This document shows positions 40,137 to 50,169 of a stretch of 64,000 bases of DNA, one piece after another (within the stretch, counting starts at the first letter, position 1; each line of letters begins with the position of its first letter). Origin of the DNA: Ideonella sp. WA131b (lineage in GTDB: Bacteria > Pseudomonadota > Gammaproteobacteria > Burkholderiales > Burkholderiaceae_C); assembly GCA_023657425.1 (NCBI GenBank), contig JAGTJW010000003.1, positions 434,001-498,000 on the forward strand, given 5' to 3'. The notes under the pieces are model-generated. The model did not search any database. It was given only the letters and a program-made list of their open reading frames with translations, and was not told where the DNA came from. The translations under genes were made by a program, and so were the position numbers.

Positions 40137-40360
40137 GAGGCAGCCGGGTCGCCCGCCACCGGGGCCTCGGCGGCCGGGCTGTCCAGCGGCGTGGCCTCGC
40201 TCTCCAGCATCACCGGGATGCCGTCGCGGATGGGGTAGGCCAGCCGGTCGGCCGGGCAGGCCAGGTCGAGCGGGCGCAGCTCCGGATCGCGGCGCAGTTG
40301 CAGCGGCCCTTTGCAGACGGGGCAGACCAGCAATTCGATCAGGCGATGGTCCAGGCTCAT
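40133..40360 (-). CDS. Trm112/YcaR-like small protein
   Basis: A 75-residue Trm112-family protein with the typical [16 protein letters not shown] start and [19 protein letters not shown]. Three of the usual four zinc-site cysteines are seen (C13, C16, C34). In bacteria it lies between lpxK and kdsB, as here, with ATGA overlaps on both sides, so it is tightly coupled to lipopolysaccharide genes. Its biochemical role is not settled. Confidence 0.9.
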
Positions 40361-41391
40361 GGCATCCAGTCGTTCGCAGGGCGGGGGCCGAAGAGATCGG
40401 CATGCAGCGCATCGATCAGCTTTTCGGGCACGTCCAAGTCTAGCGGCAGCACCCACACCGGCCTCGCGCCGACGCGGGCCGGGTCGAGCTTGACGGCGTC
40501 CTTCTCCGTCACGAGCACGTCCGGCCCCAGGCTCGGCCAGGGTCGGGTGGCGTAGTCGTGGTGGTCGGGCAGGGGCAGTGCCTCGAAGTGCAGGCCGGCC
40601 TCGCGCAGCATGGTGAAGAACTTTTCGGGTGCCGCCAGCCCGGCGGCGGCCAGGAGCGGCCGTCCCTGCAGCGTGGACAGCGGCACGGCTGCGGCGGCAT
40701 CGCCCGCGTGCCAGGCCGCCAGCGGCCAGGCCAGGCCGAGCCGCCGCCGGGCACAAGCCCCGTCCAGCGTGGTGCTGGGCGCGCCTGCCGTGTAGAGCAC
40801 GTGCCGGCTCCCAGGCCACCGGGCGGGCATCGGCTCGCGCAGCGGCCCGGCGGGCAGCAGGCGCCCGTTGCCGATGCCGCGCTCGTCGAACACCACCAGC
40901 TCAGCTTGGCGGGGCAGGGCGTGGTGCTGAAGGCCGTCGTCGGCCACGATCACGTCGACATCCGGGTGCGCCTGCCGCAGGGCTCGCGCTGCGGCCACTC
41001 GGTCGCGGCCCACAAAAACCGGCACGCTGCAACGGCGCGCCAGCAGCAGCGGCTCGTCGCCCACATCGCCAGGGTCGCTTCCCCACGACACGGCGCGGGG
41101 CGCCGAACCCGCACGCCCATGCCCGCGCGAGACGACGCCCGGCCGGTGGCCGCGCCGGACCAGCGCCGCCACGACGGCGATGACGGTCGGTGTCTTGCCG
41201 GCACCGCCCACCACCAGGTTGCCAACCACGAGCACCGGCACCGGCAGCGCTGCCGGACCTGCAGCCCGGCGTGCGTCGCGGCGTTGCAGCACCCCGTACA
41301 GCGCTGCCAGCGGCGTCAGCACACGGGCAGCCAGGCCGGGCCGCGGCGCCCACCAGATGCGGCGGAAACAGCCCTCGAGCGCGCGCCGCAC
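40357..41391 (-). CDS. lpxK: Tetraacyldisaccharide 4'-kinase
   Basis: A 344-residue LpxK that phosphorylates lipid A precursor at the 4' position on the inner membrane. The Walker A is [14 protein letters not shown], with VISRG-like [10 protein letters not shown] and [13 protein letters not shown] following. The N-terminal hydrophobic helix ([15 protein letters not shown]) anchors it. I take the GTG at 41391, 13 bases after the exbD stop, because it precedes the family-like [15 protein letters not shown]. Its stop overlaps the Trm112 start by four bases. Confidence 0.92.
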   Translation of the reverse strand: MRRALEGCFRRIWWAPRPGLAARVLTPLAALYGVLQRRDARRAAGPAALPVPVLVVGNLVVGGAGKTPTVIAVVAALVRRGHRPGVVSRGHGRAGSAPRAVSWGSDPGDVGDEPLLLARRCSVPVFVGRDRVAAARALRQAHPDVDVIVADDGLQHHALPRQAELVVFDERGIGNGRLLPAGPLREPMPARWPGSRHVLYTAGAPSTTLDGACARRRLGLAWPLAAWHAGDAAAAVPLSTLQGRPLLAAAGLAAPEKFFTMLREAGLHFEALPLPDHHDYATRPWPSLGPDVLVTEKDAVKLDPARVGARPVWVLPLDLDVPEKLIDALHADLFGPRPANDWMP

Positions 41392-41404
41392 GCTGCAGCG
41401 CGCG

Positions 41405-41830
41405 TCAGCGCGACGTGGTGCCCGCGGTCTGCGCCGCGAACGTGAGCCGCGACAGTCCGGCGCGGCGTGCGGCGTCGAGCACATTGACCACCGACTGGTG
41501 GGCCGCCAAGGCATCGGCCGAGACGATGACGACCGTTTCGGGCCGCCCTTGCGCAGCGCCGGCCAGCGCGGCGGTGAGCGCCTCGATGCTGCGGCCATCC
41601 ACGGGAAGCCTGTTGACGGTGTAGCGGCCGTCCACGGCCACGGCCACGACGATCTCCTCGGGCCGGTCGCTCAGGGGCTCGGCGTCCGCCGACGGCAGAT
41701 TGATCTGCAACTCCGTGAAGCGCGAGTAGGTGGTCGACAGCATCAGAAAGATCAGCACCACCAGCAGCACGTCGATGAACGGGATCAGGTTGATCTCCGG
41801 TTCCTCTGGGCGACGGCGGCCGAACTTCAT
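41405..41830 (-). CDS. exbD: Biopolymer transport protein ExbD
   Basis: A 141-residue ExbD/TolR protein. It has one transmembrane helix near residues 17-35 (INLIPFIDVLLVVLIFLML) containing the conserved Asp that carries protons, then a periplasmic domain. With ExbB it powers TonB-dependent uptake, such as that by the receptor at 33422-36370, although no tonB gene is in the window. It follows exbB by 28 bases and leads into lpxK. Confidence 0.93.
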   Translation of the reverse strand: MKFGRRRPEEPEINLIPFIDVLLVVLIFLMLSTTYSRFTELQINLPSADAEPLSDRPEEIVVAVAVDGRYTVNRLPVDGRSIEALTAALAGAAQGRPETVVIVSADALAAHQSVVNVLDAARRAGLSRLTFAAQTAGTTSR

Positions 41831-41858
41831 GCGGAGGCGGGGCGCTGCAAGCGGGGCA

Positions 41859-42494
41859 TCAGCCGGCCTGGACGGTGAAGCGCATCAGGTGCGGTACCAG
41901 GCGCTCGGCGGCAAGTTCCATCGCCAGTTCGTACTCTTCGACGCGGCGGCGGAAGTAACGGTACACCATCAGCGCGGGGATCGCGATGATCAGCCCGAAG
42001 GCGGTGTTGTACAGCGCGATCGAGATGCCGTGCGCCAACTGCTGCGGGTTGCCCGCGGCGCCGGCGGTGGGCGCCTGGGAGCCGAAGATCTCGATCATGC
42101 CGATGACAGTGCCCAGCAGGCCCAGCAGAGGCGCTGCCGACGCGATGGTGCCCAACGCGTTCAGATAGCGCTCCAGGCCGCCGACGGCTGCCCGGCCGGC
42201 GTTTTCGAGTTGTTGCCGAAGTGCGGTCTCGGTGATGCGCGGATCGGCGATCACGCTGCGCAAGCCCGCAGCGAGCACGCGCCCCAGCACAGAGTTCTCG
42301 GCGAGCTTGCCGACGACCTCGGCCGACGGCAGGCCGGCCCGGGTGAAGCCCAGCACTTCGTCCAGCAGCTTGGGTGGCGCCACTTGCGACGTCCGCAGGC
42401 TGTAGGAGCGCTCGATGATGAGCGCGAGCGCGACGACCGAGCACAGGATCAGGGGCCAGATCGGCCAACCAGCGGCTTGTATGATGGACAGCAA
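41859..42494 (-). CDS. exbB: Biopolymer transport protein ExbB
   Basis: A 211-residue ExbB/TolQ/MotA-type proton channel. It has three transmembrane regions: WPIWPLILCSVVALALIIE, then ASAAPLLGLLGTVIGMIEIF with the conserved Gly-Thr motif, and YNTAFGLIIAIPALMVYRYF. It forms the motor with ExbD. The start is a TTG at 42494: no in-frame ATG exists before the channel region, and purine-rich GAGAGACGAGAGA lies upstream. It begins the minus-strand unit exbB-exbD-lpxK-Trm112-kdsB. Confidence 0.92.
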   Translation of the reverse strand: MLSIIQAAGWPIWPLILCSVVALALIIERSYSLRTSQVAPPKLLDEVLGFTRAGLPSAEVVGKLAENSVLGRVLAAGLRSVIADPRITETALRQQLENAGRAAVGGLERYLNALGTIASAAPLLGLLGTVIGMIEIFGSQAPTAGAAGNPQQLAHGISIALYNTAFGLIIAIPALMVYRYFRRRVEEYELAMELAAERLVPHLMRFTVQAG

Positions 42495-42814
42495 GGGTCT
42501 CTCGTCTCTCGCGCGGTCGGGCGCAGGGGCTGGGCAGGGCAGGTCGGCGGATTATGGCCGATGCCTCCGCAGACTTCGGCGCGGCGAGCCGGGTCCGCCG
42601 GCTGTCCACGCCTTCTGTGGATAAAGCAGTGGGCAAGGTCGGGGTGCCCGCTGCAAGTGGCTGTCGCAGCGAGGCCGCGATCCCGTTGCCGCATGTTTGA
42701 GCACCCGAAAATCCATGCACATCAAGCACTTACAAATGCACGGCAAGCTGCTGGTGGGGCATGCCGGCCACTCCCCCTGGGGGCCTCGCGCTGTGGACAT
42801 CAGGGTTGCCCCGC
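42495..42814. promoter_or_regulatory. Divergent exbB/xseA intergenic region with a DnaA box
   Basis: These 320 bases separate exbB (minus) from xseA (plus) and must hold both promoters. The bases 42616-42624 read TGTGGATAA, the complement of the consensus DnaA box TTATCCACA. Near xseA is a short CCCCCTGGGGG palindrome. I found no convincing -35/-10 pair for either gene and no coding sequence. Confidence 0.5.
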
Positions 42815-44107
42815 ATGGCTGAGACCCCACTGCGCGCACCCTGGGGCGTGGCCGCGCTCCTGCTGGCCACCGCGGATGCGCTGGCCGCGCGCTTCGGGGC
42901 CGTGGCCGTGCGCGGCGAGCTCTCGGGCCTGGCGCGGGCCGCCAGCGGGCACGTTTACTTCTCGCTGAAAGACGCCGATGGCGCCCCGGCGCTGTTGCGC
43001 TGTGCGATGTTCCGCCGCGCCGCCACGCTGCTGGACTTTGCGCCGGCCGACGGGCAGCAGGTCGAGCTGCGCGGCCGTCTGGGCGTTTACGAGGCCCGCG
43101 GCGAACTGCAGATGGTGGTGGAGTCCATGCGCCGGGTGGGCGAGGGCGCGCTGTTCGAGGAGTTCCTGCGCCGCCGTGCGCGGCTGGCCGCGGAAGGGCT
43201 TTTCGACGAGGCGCGCAAGCGCCCGCTGCCGGCGCATCCACGGGTGCTGGGTGTGATCACCTCGCTGGCCGCCGCGGCGCTGCGCGACGTGCTGGCGGCG
43301 CTGCAGCGGCGGGCACCGCAGGTGCGCGTGGTCATCTACCCCGCGCCGGTGCAGGGCGCCGATGCACCGGCGGCCCTGGTGAGTGCGCTGGCCGCCGCCG
43401 CAGTCCGCGCAGAGGTCGACGTGCTGCTGCTGGTGCGTGGCGGCGGCTCGCTTGAGGACCTGTGGGCCTTCAACGACGAGCGTTTGGTGCGCGCCATCGC
43501 GGCCAGTCCGCTGCCGGTGGTGTGTGGCGTGGGCCATGAGTCCGACGTGACCCTGGCCGACCTGGTGGCCGACCTGCGGGCGCCCACGCCGACGGCCGCC
43601 GCCGAGCTGGCCGCGCCGGCACTGGCCGGGCTGCAGACGCAGCTCGAGGGCCGCGCCGAGCGAGCCCTCCGCGCCAGAGATCGGCACTTGCAGCAGCAGG
43701 GCCAGCGTCTGGACACGCTGGCCGTGCGCCTGGGCACGCCCGCCCGGGCGCTGGCCGCGCAGCGGCACTCGCTGCAAGCGCGCGCGCTGCGGCTGAACCG
43801 CGCGCCGCTGCTCACGCTCCAGCAGCACCGCGAGGCGCTGCGCCGTCGCGGCGACCAGGCCGTGCGTGCGCTGCGCGAACGGCTGGCCACCGAGCCGCTG
43901 CGCCTGGCCGCCACCGCCGCGCGCCTGCAGGCCCAGGACCCGGCACGCGTGCTCAAACGCGGCTACGCCTGGGTGCAGACGCTCGACGGCCGCCCGGTGG
44001 TGTCGGTGGCCGGGCTGCGCGCCGGCCAGGCTGTGCGCGCCACCTGGGCCGACGGCATGGCCGAGGCCGAGCTGCTGCGCATCGAAGCCCTGCCGCCGCC
44101 CCGCTGA
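42815..44107 (+). CDS. xseA: Exodeoxyribonuclease VII large subunit
   Basis: A 430-residue XseA. The N-terminal OB fold (AVRGELSGLARAASGHVYFS) is followed by the catalytic domain with RVLGVITSLAAAALRDVLAA, VDVLLLVRGGGSLEDLWAFN and VVCGVGHESDVTLADLVADL, then a long C-terminal helical region. It degrades single-stranded DNA to oligonucleotides and needs the small subunit XseB, which is not in this window. The ATG at 42815 is preferred to 42761 on family length. sodB follows 66 bases later. Confidence 0.94.
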   Translation: MAETPLRAPWGVAALLLATADALAARFGAVAVRGELSGLARAASGHVYFSLKDADGAPALLRCAMFRRAATLLDFAPADGQQVELRGRLGVYEARGELQMVVESMRRVGEGALFEEFLRRRARLAAEGLFDEARKRPLPAHPRVLGVITSLAAAALRDVLAALQRRAPQVRVVIYPAPVQGADAPAALVSALAAAAVRAEVDVLLLVRGGGSLEDLWAFNDERLVRAIAASPLPVVCGVGHESDVTLADLVADLRAPTPTAAAELAAPALAGLQTQLEGRAERALRARDRHLQQQGQRLDTLAVRLGTPARALAAQRHSLQARALRLNRAPLLTLQQHREALRRRGDQAVRALRERLATEPLRLAATAARLQAQDPARVLKRGYAWVQTLDGRPVVSVAGLRAGQAVRATWADGMAEAELLRIEALPPPR

Positions 44108-44173
44108 AGGGCGCGCTGCCTACAATCGCGCCCCGTTCGAGTCCTGCCACCCTTGAGGAAGCCACACCCCGCC

Positions 44174-44755
44174 ATGGAACACACCCTGCCGCCGCTGCCC
44201 TATGCCATCGACGCCCTGGCCCCGCACTACAGCCGGGAGACGCTGGAGTTCCACCACGGCAAGCACCACAACGCCTACGTGGTGAACCTGAACAACCTGC
44301 AAAAGGGCACCGAGTTCGAGAGCATGGCGCTCGAAGACATCGTCAAGAAGAGCGCCGGCGGCGTCTACAACAACGCCGCGCAGATCTGGAACCACACCTT
44401 CTTCTGGCACTGCATGAAGCCGGCCGGCGGTGGCGAGCCCGCTGGCGCGCTGGCCGCGGCCATCAGTGCCAAGTGGGGCAGCTATGCCGCGTTCCGTGAG
44501 GCCTTCGTCAAGAGCGCCGTCGGCAACTTCGGCAGCGGCTGGACCTGGCTCGTCAAGAAGGCCGACGGCAGCGTCGACATCGTCAACATGGGCGCCGCCG
44601 GCACCCCGCTGACCACCGGCGACACCGCGCTGCTGACGGTCGACGTGTGGGAACACGCCTACTACATCGACTACCGCAACATGCGCCCCAAGTTCGTCGA
44701 AACCTTCCTCGACAAGCTCGTGAACTGGGAGTTCGCGCAGAAGAACTTCGGCTGA
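44174..44755 (+). CDS. sodB: Superoxide dismutase, iron type
   Basis: A 193-residue Fe/Mn superoxide dismutase. Metal ligands are H27 (in [12 protein letters not shown]), the His of NHTFFWHCM, and the Asp and His of [13 protein letters not shown]. The [11 protein letters not shown] motif with Gln before the ligand favours the iron type. It detoxifies superoxide in the cytoplasm. The ATG at 44174 gives the family start [11 protein letters not shown]. It is convergent with the DUF192 gene, with a palindromic structure between them. Confidence 0.95.
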   Translation: MEHTLPPLPYAIDALAPHYSRETLEFHHGKHHNAYVVNLNNLQKGTEFESMALEDIVKKSAGGVYNNAAQIWNHTFFWHCMKPAGGGEPAGALAAAISAKWGSYAAFREAFVKSAVGNFGSGWTWLVKKADGSVDIVNMGAAGTPLTTGDTALLTVDVWEHAYYIDYRNMRPKFVETFLDKLVNWEFAQKNFG

Positions 44756-44756
44756 A

Positions 44757-44811
44757 GCCGGGCCGGGCGGCGCCGCGATGAGGGTCCTGCTCGTCCAGGA
44801 CGCGGCCCGGC
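44757..44811. terminator. Possible bidirectional terminator between sodB and the DUF192 gene
   Basis: Nested inverted repeats: GCCGGGCC (44757-44764) pairs with GGCCCGGC (44804-44811), and an inner GTCCTG/CAGGAC hairpin lies between. It sits between two convergent genes. No long T tract is present, so termination strength is uncertain. Confidence 0.45.
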
Positions 44812-44819
44812 GCCCGTTG

Positions 44820-45287
44820 CTATTGCCGGAAAGGAGCGCCTTTGATGCGCGCGCCCGGCTTGATGCCGCGCTTGGTGAACCAGCCTTGGTTCATCTCGAG
44901 CGCAAAGCGCACCGGCCGTGCTGAGCAGTGCGACTGCTCGGACCGCGGCTGCATGTCGGCGATGTTGACGACCGTGCCGTCGTCATCGATGAACGCGATG
45001 CTCAGCGGCAGCAGCGTGTTGCGCATCCAGAAACAGCGCACGCCGGGCTCGTCGTTGACGAACAGCATGCCCTCGTGGGGGCCCATCGTCGTGCGGAACA
45101 TCATGCCGGTGGCCTGCTGCTGGGGCGTGACGGCCAACTCTGCCTGCACCACGTGCAGACCGATGGTCAGCGGCGTGGTCGGCAGCTTGGGCTGCGGGCC
45201 GGTCTGGGCAGCGGCCGGGGCCGCCGCCAGCAGGGCCAGTGTGGCCAGCAGGGGGGGCAGCATGTGCAGTCGCTTGATCAAGGTCAT
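44820..45287 (-). CDS. DUF192 family exported protein
   Basis: A 155-residue DUF192 protein. A signal peptide (about residues 1-27, ending APAAAQ) precedes the domain with LAVTPQQQATGMMFRTTM, EGMLFVNDEPGVRCFWMRN and SIAFIDDDGTVVNIADMQP, the characteristic family motifs. Function is not established. The ATG at 45287 lies 33 bases from the divergent ccoI start, so the two genes may share a very compact regulatory region. Confidence 0.9.
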   Translation of the reverse strand: MTLIKRLHMLPPLLATLALLAAAPAAAQTGPQPKLPTTPLTIGLHVVQAELAVTPQQQATGMMFRTTMGPHEGMLFVNDEPGVRCFWMRNTLLPLSIAFIDDDGTVVNIADMQPRSEQSHCSARPVRFALEMNQGWFTKRGIKPGARIKGAPFRQ

Positions 45288-45320
45288 GGGGCAGGGTGGG
45301 GCAGGCCGATAGATTATGGT

Positions 45321-47609
45321 GTGGCCGTCTCCGTTCCAACTTCCCCCGACGCTTTGCACGGCAGCGGCGTCGTCGACGATCCCCTGGAGTTCGGTCGCTT
45401 CACGCGATGGGTCAGCGGCCCGGCGGGAGAACGGCTTGCCGAGAGCTCGCTGCAGCTGGCCGGCATGCACTGCGCCGCCTGCGCCGGCCTGATCGAGAAC
45501 GCGCTGGCGCGGGTGGACGGCGTCTCGGCGGCGCAGGTCAGCGCCGCCAGCGAACGCGCCAGCGTCACCTGGGACCCGCAGCGCACGCGGCCTTCAGCGC
45601 TGATCGCCGCCGTGCGCCGCGCCGGCTACGACGCCGTGCCCGACGCCGCCGCGCCGGCGCGCGAGCTGCGCCGCCGCGAGGCCCGCCAGGCCCTGTGGCG
45701 CCTGTTCGTGGCGGGCTTCTGCGCCATGCAGGTGATGATGTTCGCCTGGCCCAGCTACGTGGCGGCGCCCGGTGAGCTGAGCGCCGAGATGCAGCGTCTG
45801 CTCAATTGGGGCAGTTGGGTGCTGACGTTGCCGGTGATGGCCTTCTCGGCCACGCCGTTCTTCGCGGGTGCCTGGCGCTCGTTGCGCAACGGGGTGGCCG
45901 GACGGGGCCGGCTGTTCGACCCGCGCGCCATCGGCATGGATGTGCCGGTGGCCCTGGGTCTGCTCATCACCTTCGTCGCCAGCACCGGGGCCACTGTCGA
46001 CCCTGCCGGTCCTTTCGGGCACGAGGTCTACTTCGATTCGCTCACGATGTTCGTCGGCTTCCTGCTCGGCGCGCGCTGGCTGGAGCTCCAGGCCCGCGGC
46101 CGTGCGGCCGAACAGCTCGAGCGGGCCATGGCGCGCCTGCCCGAGACGGCCTGGCGCGTCGGTGCCGATGGTGGCGTCACGCCGGTCAGCACGCTGCGGC
46201 TGCATGTTGGTGACCTGGTGCGTGTGCCGCTGGGGCAGGCCTTCCCGGCCGACGGCGTGCTGCAGGAGGGCCGGACCGAGGCCGACGAGTCGCTGCTCAC
46301 CGGCGAGTCCACGCCCGTGGCCAAGGTGGCGGGCAGCCCCGTGGTGGCCGGCAGCCTGAACGTCGGCGCGCCGGTGCTGGTGCGCGTGGAGCGCATTGGC
46401 GGTGACACGCGGCTGGAAGGCATCGTCTCGATGATGAAGAGCGCGCTGGCGCAGCGGCCGGCGGCCGCGCGTCTGGCCGACCGCTGGGCGCCACCCTTCT
46501 TGTGGACGGTGCTGCTGCTGGCGGCCGGCGGCGCCGCGACGTGGAGCCTGATCGATCCGTCGCGCGCCATCTGGGTGGCGGTGTCGGTGCTGATCGTGAC
46601 CTGCCCGTGCGCCCTGTCGCTGGCGGCGCCGGCCACGCTGGTGGCGGCGGCGCGGGGCATGGCGCGCGAGGGCGTGCTGCTGCAGCGGCTGGACGCCATC
46701 GAGGTGCTGGCCCGGGCGCGCCAGGTGGTGTTCGACAAGACCGGTACGCTCACCGAGGACCGGCCCACGCTGGCTGCGATGCGGCCGCTGGCGGTGACGG
46801 TGTTGGACGGGGCCACGTTGCGGCGGCATGCGGCGGCGCTGGCCGGCTGGTCGCAGCACCCGCTGTCGCGCGCGCTGGTGGCGGCGCTGGGCGAGACCGG
46901 ACAACCCACTTCCGGCGGTGGCCTCACAGACCTTCGCGAGCGAGCGGGCGCGGGGGTCGAGGGCCGCGACGGGCAGGGTCGCGTCTGGCGCCTGGGCTCC
47001 GCCCGCTGGGCGGCGGGCCTCGCCAGTGACGACGCGGTGGTGCTGGCCTGCGACGGCCAGGCCCTGGCGGCGTTCGACTTCGACGAGACGCTGCGCGAGG
47101 GTGCGGCCGAGGCGGTGGCGCAGCTCCAGGCGGCGGGCGTGGCGGTCACGCTGCTCAGCGGCGACCGCGCAGCGCGTGCCCGGGCGCTGGCCGCGCGGCT
47201 GGGCATCGAGCGTGTCGAGGCCGAGGCCACGCCCGAGGCCAAGCTGGCGATGCTGAGCGCGCTGCAGGCCACCCAGGGACCGGTCGTCATGGTGGGTGAC
47301 GGCATCAACGACGCCCCGGTGCTGGCGCGCGCCGATGCCTCGCTGGCCATGGGCCAGGGCGCCCTGGTGGCGCGCGCGCAGGCCGACGCCGTGGTCACGT
47401 CCAGCCGCCTGATCGACCTCGTGCGCGCGCGCGAGCGCGCACGCCGAGCCGTGGTCATCGTGCGGCAGAACCTCGTGCTGTCGGCGGTCTACAACGCCAC
47501 CTGCATCCCGCTTGCACTGGTGGGCTGGCTGCCGCCCTGGGCCGCCGGCCTGGGCATGGCCGTGAGTTCGCTGGTGGTGATCCTCAACGCCCAGCGCGCC
47601 GCGCGCTGA
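45321..47609 (+). CDS. ccoI: Copper-translocating P1B-type ATPase for cbb3 oxidase assembly
   Basis: A 762-residue P1B ATPase. One N-terminal HMA domain (AGMHCAACAGLIENALARV) is followed by the transmembrane region, the TGES actuator (LLTGESTPVAKV), the CPC metal site in TCPCALSLAAP, DKTGTLTEDRP and GDGINDAPVLARAD. It delivers copper to the membrane for the CcoN binuclear centre. The position directly before ccoS and ccoN supports CcoI over general CopA. The GTG at 45321 is taken as start; no ATG precedes the HMA domain in this frame. Confidence 0.93.
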   Translation: MAVSVPTSPDALHGSGVVDDPLEFGRFTRWVSGPAGERLAESSLQLAGMHCAACAGLIENALARVDGVSAAQVSAASERASVTWDPQRTRPSALIAAVRRAGYDAVPDAAAPARELRRREARQALWRLFVAGFCAMQVMMFAWPSYVAAPGELSAEMQRLLNWGSWVLTLPVMAFSATPFFAGAWRSLRNGVAGRGRLFDPRAIGMDVPVALGLLITFVASTGATVDPAGPFGHEVYFDSLTMFVGFLLGARWLELQARGRAAEQLERAMARLPETAWRVGADGGVTPVSTLRLHVGDLVRVPLGQAFPADGVLQEGRTEADESLLTGESTPVAKVAGSPVVAGSLNVGAPVLVRVERIGGDTRLEGIVSMMKSALAQRPAAARLADRWAPPFLWTVLLLAAGGAATWSLIDPSRAIWVAVSVLIVTCPCALSLAAPATLVAAARGMAREGVLLQRLDAIEVLARARQVVFDKTGTLTEDRPTLAAMRPLAVTVLDGATLRRHAAALAGWSQHPLSRALVAALGETGQPTSGGGLTDLRERAGAGVEGRDGQGRVWRLGSARWAAGLASDDAVVLACDGQALAAFDFDETLREGAAEAVAQLQAAGVAVTLLSGDRAARARALAARLGIERVEAEATPEAKLAMLSALQATQGPVVMVGDGINDAPVLARADASLAMGQGALVARAQADAVVTSSRLIDLVRARERARRAVVIVRQNLVLSAVYNATCIPLALVGWLPPWAAGLGMAVSSLVVILNAQRAAR

Positions 47610-47624
47610 AGGCGTCGCCGTCCC

Positions 47625-47801
47625 ATGGAAAGCCTGTACCTGCTCATCCCGCTTTCGGCACTGATCGTGCTGGGCATCATCGCGGTCTTCGGCTGGGCGC
47701 TGAACCGCGGCCAGTTCGAGGACCTCGAGCGCGAAGGTGAACGGATCCTGACGGACGATCCCGAGGCGCTTGACGCCGGTCAAGCCCGCCGCGAGGACTG
47801 A
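47625..47801 (+). CDS. ccoS: cbb3-type cytochrome oxidase assembly protein CcoS
   Basis: A 58-residue single-span membrane protein: MESLYLLIPLSALIVLGIIA, then VFGWALNRGQFEDLEREGE and an acidic tail ending ARRED. This is the typical CcoS pattern. It is needed for insertion of cofactors into cbb3 oxidase. It lies between ccoI and ccoN, 15 bases after the former, as in other proteobacteria. Confidence 0.93.
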   Translation: MESLYLLIPLSALIVLGIIAVFGWALNRGQFEDLEREGERILTDDPEALDAGQARRED

Positions 47802-47858
47802 ACGGAAGAATGCCCCGAGCGGCTGCAGGCGTTGCAGCCCATCCGAGGAGTCCGTTCG

Positions 47859-49307
47859 ATGTCAACCCCACGTGCTGCCGCATCCGGGCAGGCCGTCTAT
47901 GCCGACAACGTGGTCAGGCTGTTCGCCCTGGCCGCCGTGTTGTGGGGCGTGGTCGGCATGCTGGTCGGCGTGATCATCGCCGCCCAGCTGACCTGGCCTG
48001 AGCTCAACCTGGGCATTCCCTGGCTCAGTTACGGCCGTCTGCGGCCGCTGCACACCAACGCCGTGATCTTTGCATTCGGTGGCTGTGCGCTGTTTGCCAC
48101 CAGCTACCACGTCGTGCAGCGCACCTGCCAGGCGCGGCTGTTTGCGCCGGGTCTGGCGATGTTCACCTTCGTGGGCTGGCAGCTCGTCATCCTGGCCGCG
48201 GCCATCAGCCTGCCGCTGGGCTACACGCAAGGCAAGGAGTACGCCGAGCTTGAGTGGCCCATCGACCTGCTGATCGCCGTGGTGTGGGTGAGTTATGCGA
48301 TCGTGTTCTTCGGCACCATCGGCGTGCGCAAGGTCCGCCACATCTACGTGGCGAACTGGTTCTTCGGCGCCTTCATCATCGCCGTGGCGCTGCTGCACAT
48401 CGTCAACAGTGCCGCCATCCCCTGGGGCGCCATGAAGAGCTACAGCGCGTATGCCGGCGTGCAGGACGCGATGATCCAGTGGTGGTACGGCCACAACGCG
48501 GTGGGCTTCTTCCTCACGGCGGGCTTCCTGGGGATGATGTACTACTACATCCCCAAGCAGGCCGAGCGCCCGGTGTACAGCTACCGGCTGAGCATCGTGC
48601 ACTTCTGGGCGCTGATCTTCACGTACATGTGGGCGGGCCCGCACCACCTGCACTACACCGCGCTGCCCGACTGGGCGCAGAGCATCGGCATGGTGTTCAG
48701 CCTGGTGCTGCTGGCCCCCAGTTGGGGCGGCATGATCAACGGCATCATGACGCTCAGCGGTGCCTGGCACAAGCTGCGCGACGACCCCATCCTGAAGTTC
48801 CTCATCGTCTCGCTGTCGTTCTACGGCATGAGCACCTTCGAGGGTCCGATGATGTCCATCAAGACCGTCAACGCGCTGAGCCACTACACCGACTGGACGG
48901 TGGGCCACGTGCACAGCGGCGCGCTCGGCTGGGTGGGCCTGATCAGCATGGGCTCGCTGTACTACCTGATCCCGCGCATGTTCGGCCGCACGACGATGTT
49001 CAGCGTCAAGGCCATCGAGCTGCACTTCTGGGTGGCCACGATCGGCATCGTGCTCTACATCGCCGCGATGTGGATCGCCGGCGTGATGCAGGGCCTGATG
49101 TGGCGCGCGGTCAACCCCGACGGCACGCTGGTCTACACCTTCGTCGAGAGCGTCAAGGCCACCTACCCGTACTACGTGGTGCGCCTGGTCGGCGGCGTGC
49201 TGTACCTGGGCGGCATGCTGATCATGGCCTGGAACGTGGTGATGACCGTGCGCAGCGGGCATGCCGAGGATGCGCGCATCCCGGCCCCGGTGCTCGCCCA
49301 CGCCTGA
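47859..49307 (+). CDS. ccoN: Cytochrome c oxidase cbb3-type subunit I
   Basis: A 482-residue haem-copper oxidase catalytic subunit with about 12 transmembrane helices. Metal-binding His residues are recognisable in [54 protein letters not shown] and [12 protein letters not shown]. It reduces O2 to water with high affinity. The ATG at 47859 follows GAGGAG. It opens the structural genes ccoNOQP. Confidence 0.97.
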   Translation: MSTPRAAASGQAVYADNVVRLFALAAVLWGVVGMLVGVIIAAQLTWPELNLGIPWLSYGRLRPLHTNAVIFAFGGCALFATSYHVVQRTCQARLFAPGLAMFTFVGWQLVILAAAISLPLGYTQGKEYAELEWPIDLLIAVVWVSYAIVFFGTIGVRKVRHIYVANWFFGAFIIAVALLHIVNSAAIPWGAMKSYSAYAGVQDAMIQWWYGHNAVGFFLTAGFLGMMYYYIPKQAERPVYSYRLSIVHFWALIFTYMWAGPHHLHYTALPDWAQSIGMVFSLVLLAPSWGGMINGIMTLSGAWHKLRDDPILKFLIVSLSFYGMSTFEGPMMSIKTVNALSHYTDWTVGHVHSGALGWVGLISMGSLYYLIPRMFGRTTMFSVKAIELHFWVATIGIVLYIAAMWIAGVMQGLMWRAVNPDGTLVYTFVESVKATYPYYVVRLVGGVLYLGGMLIMAWNVVMTVRSGHAEDARIPAPVLAHA

Positions 49308-49328
49308 CCGACCCGAGGAGTCCAGACC

Positions 49329-49949
49329 ATGGCACAGAACAGTACCCCGAGCGGTCACGAGAAGATCGAGACCAGCAACTTCCTGATGATCGTGCTGATC
49401 CTGCTGGCGGTGGCCGTCGGCGGGCTGGTCGAGATCGTGCCGCTGTTCTTCCAGCGCAGCACGACGCAGCCGGTCGAGGGGCTCAAGCCCTACACGCCGC
49501 TGCAGCTGGCCGGGCGCGATGTCTACATCCGCGAGGGCTGCTACAACTGCCACTCGCAGATGGTGCGGCCGTTCCGCGCCGAGGCGCTGCGCTACGGGCA
49601 GCTGTCGGTGGCGGGCGAGTTCGTCTACGACTACCCCTTCCAGTGGGGCAGCAAGCGCACCGGCCCCGACCTGCACCGCGTGGGCGGCAAGTACAGCGAC
49701 GACTGGCACCGTGTGCACCTGATCAACCCGCGCGACCTGGTGCCGGAGTCCAACATGCCGGCTTACCCCTGGCTGGTGACGGGCGTGGTCGACGACAAGA
49801 GCATCGGTCAGCGCATGAAGGCCTTGCAGACGCTCGGCGTGCCCTACACCGACAGCGAGCTGGCCGCCGCGGCGGAGCAGGTCAAGGGCAAGTCCGAGAT
49901 GGACGCATTGATCGCCTACCTGCAGGTGCTGGGCACCGCGCGCAAGTGA
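49329..49949 (+). CDS. ccoO: Cytochrome c oxidase cbb3-type subunit II
   Basis: A 206-residue membrane-anchored monohaem cytochrome c. One N-terminal helix ([20 protein letters not shown]) is followed by the haem motif CYNCHSQ in [17 protein letters not shown] and the distal MPAYPWL. It passes electrons from CcoP to CcoN. The gene follows ccoN by 21 bases with GAGGAG before its ATG. Confidence 0.96.
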   Translation: MAQNSTPSGHEKIETSNFLMIVLILLAVAVGGLVEIVPLFFQRSTTQPVEGLKPYTPLQLAGRDVYIREGCYNCHSQMVRPFRAEALRYGQLSVAGEFVYDYPFQWGSKRTGPDLHRVGGKYSDDWHRVHLINPRDLVPESNMPAYPWLVTGVVDDKSIGQRMKALQTLGVPYTDSELAAAAEQVKGKSEMDALIAYLQVLGTARK

Positions 49950-49965
49950 AGGCAGGAGCACATCG

Positions 49966-50166
49966 ATGGACGTGAACACCCTGCGCATCGCGGTCACGGT
50001 GGCCGGCCTGGCGCTTTTCCTGGTGCTGGTGGCCCACACCTGGAGCCGCCACCGCCGCGCCGACCACGACGCCGCCGCGTTGCTGCCTTTTGCTGACGAA
50101 GCAGCCGACGGCGGCGACGTCGACGTGCCTGCCACCGGCTGGCCCGACAACCGAATCAAGGAGTAA
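49966..50166 (+). CDS. ccoQ: cbb3-type oxidase subunit CcoQ
   Basis: A 66-residue protein with one transmembrane helix (LRIAVTVAGLALFLVLVAHT) and a hydrophilic tail. Size and position between ccoO and ccoP identify it as CcoQ, which stabilises the complex. Its sequence alone is not diagnostic. Confidence 0.85.
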   Translation: MDVNTLRIAVTVAGLALFLVLVAHTWSRHRRADHDAAALLPFADEAADGGDVDVPATGWPDNRIKE

Positions 50167-50169
50167 GCC

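Noticed and set aside
45274..45287. TTGATCAAGGTCAT as an FNR box near ccoI
   Set aside because: The second half-site does not match ATCAA at the right spacing, and it lies within the DUF192 coding start.
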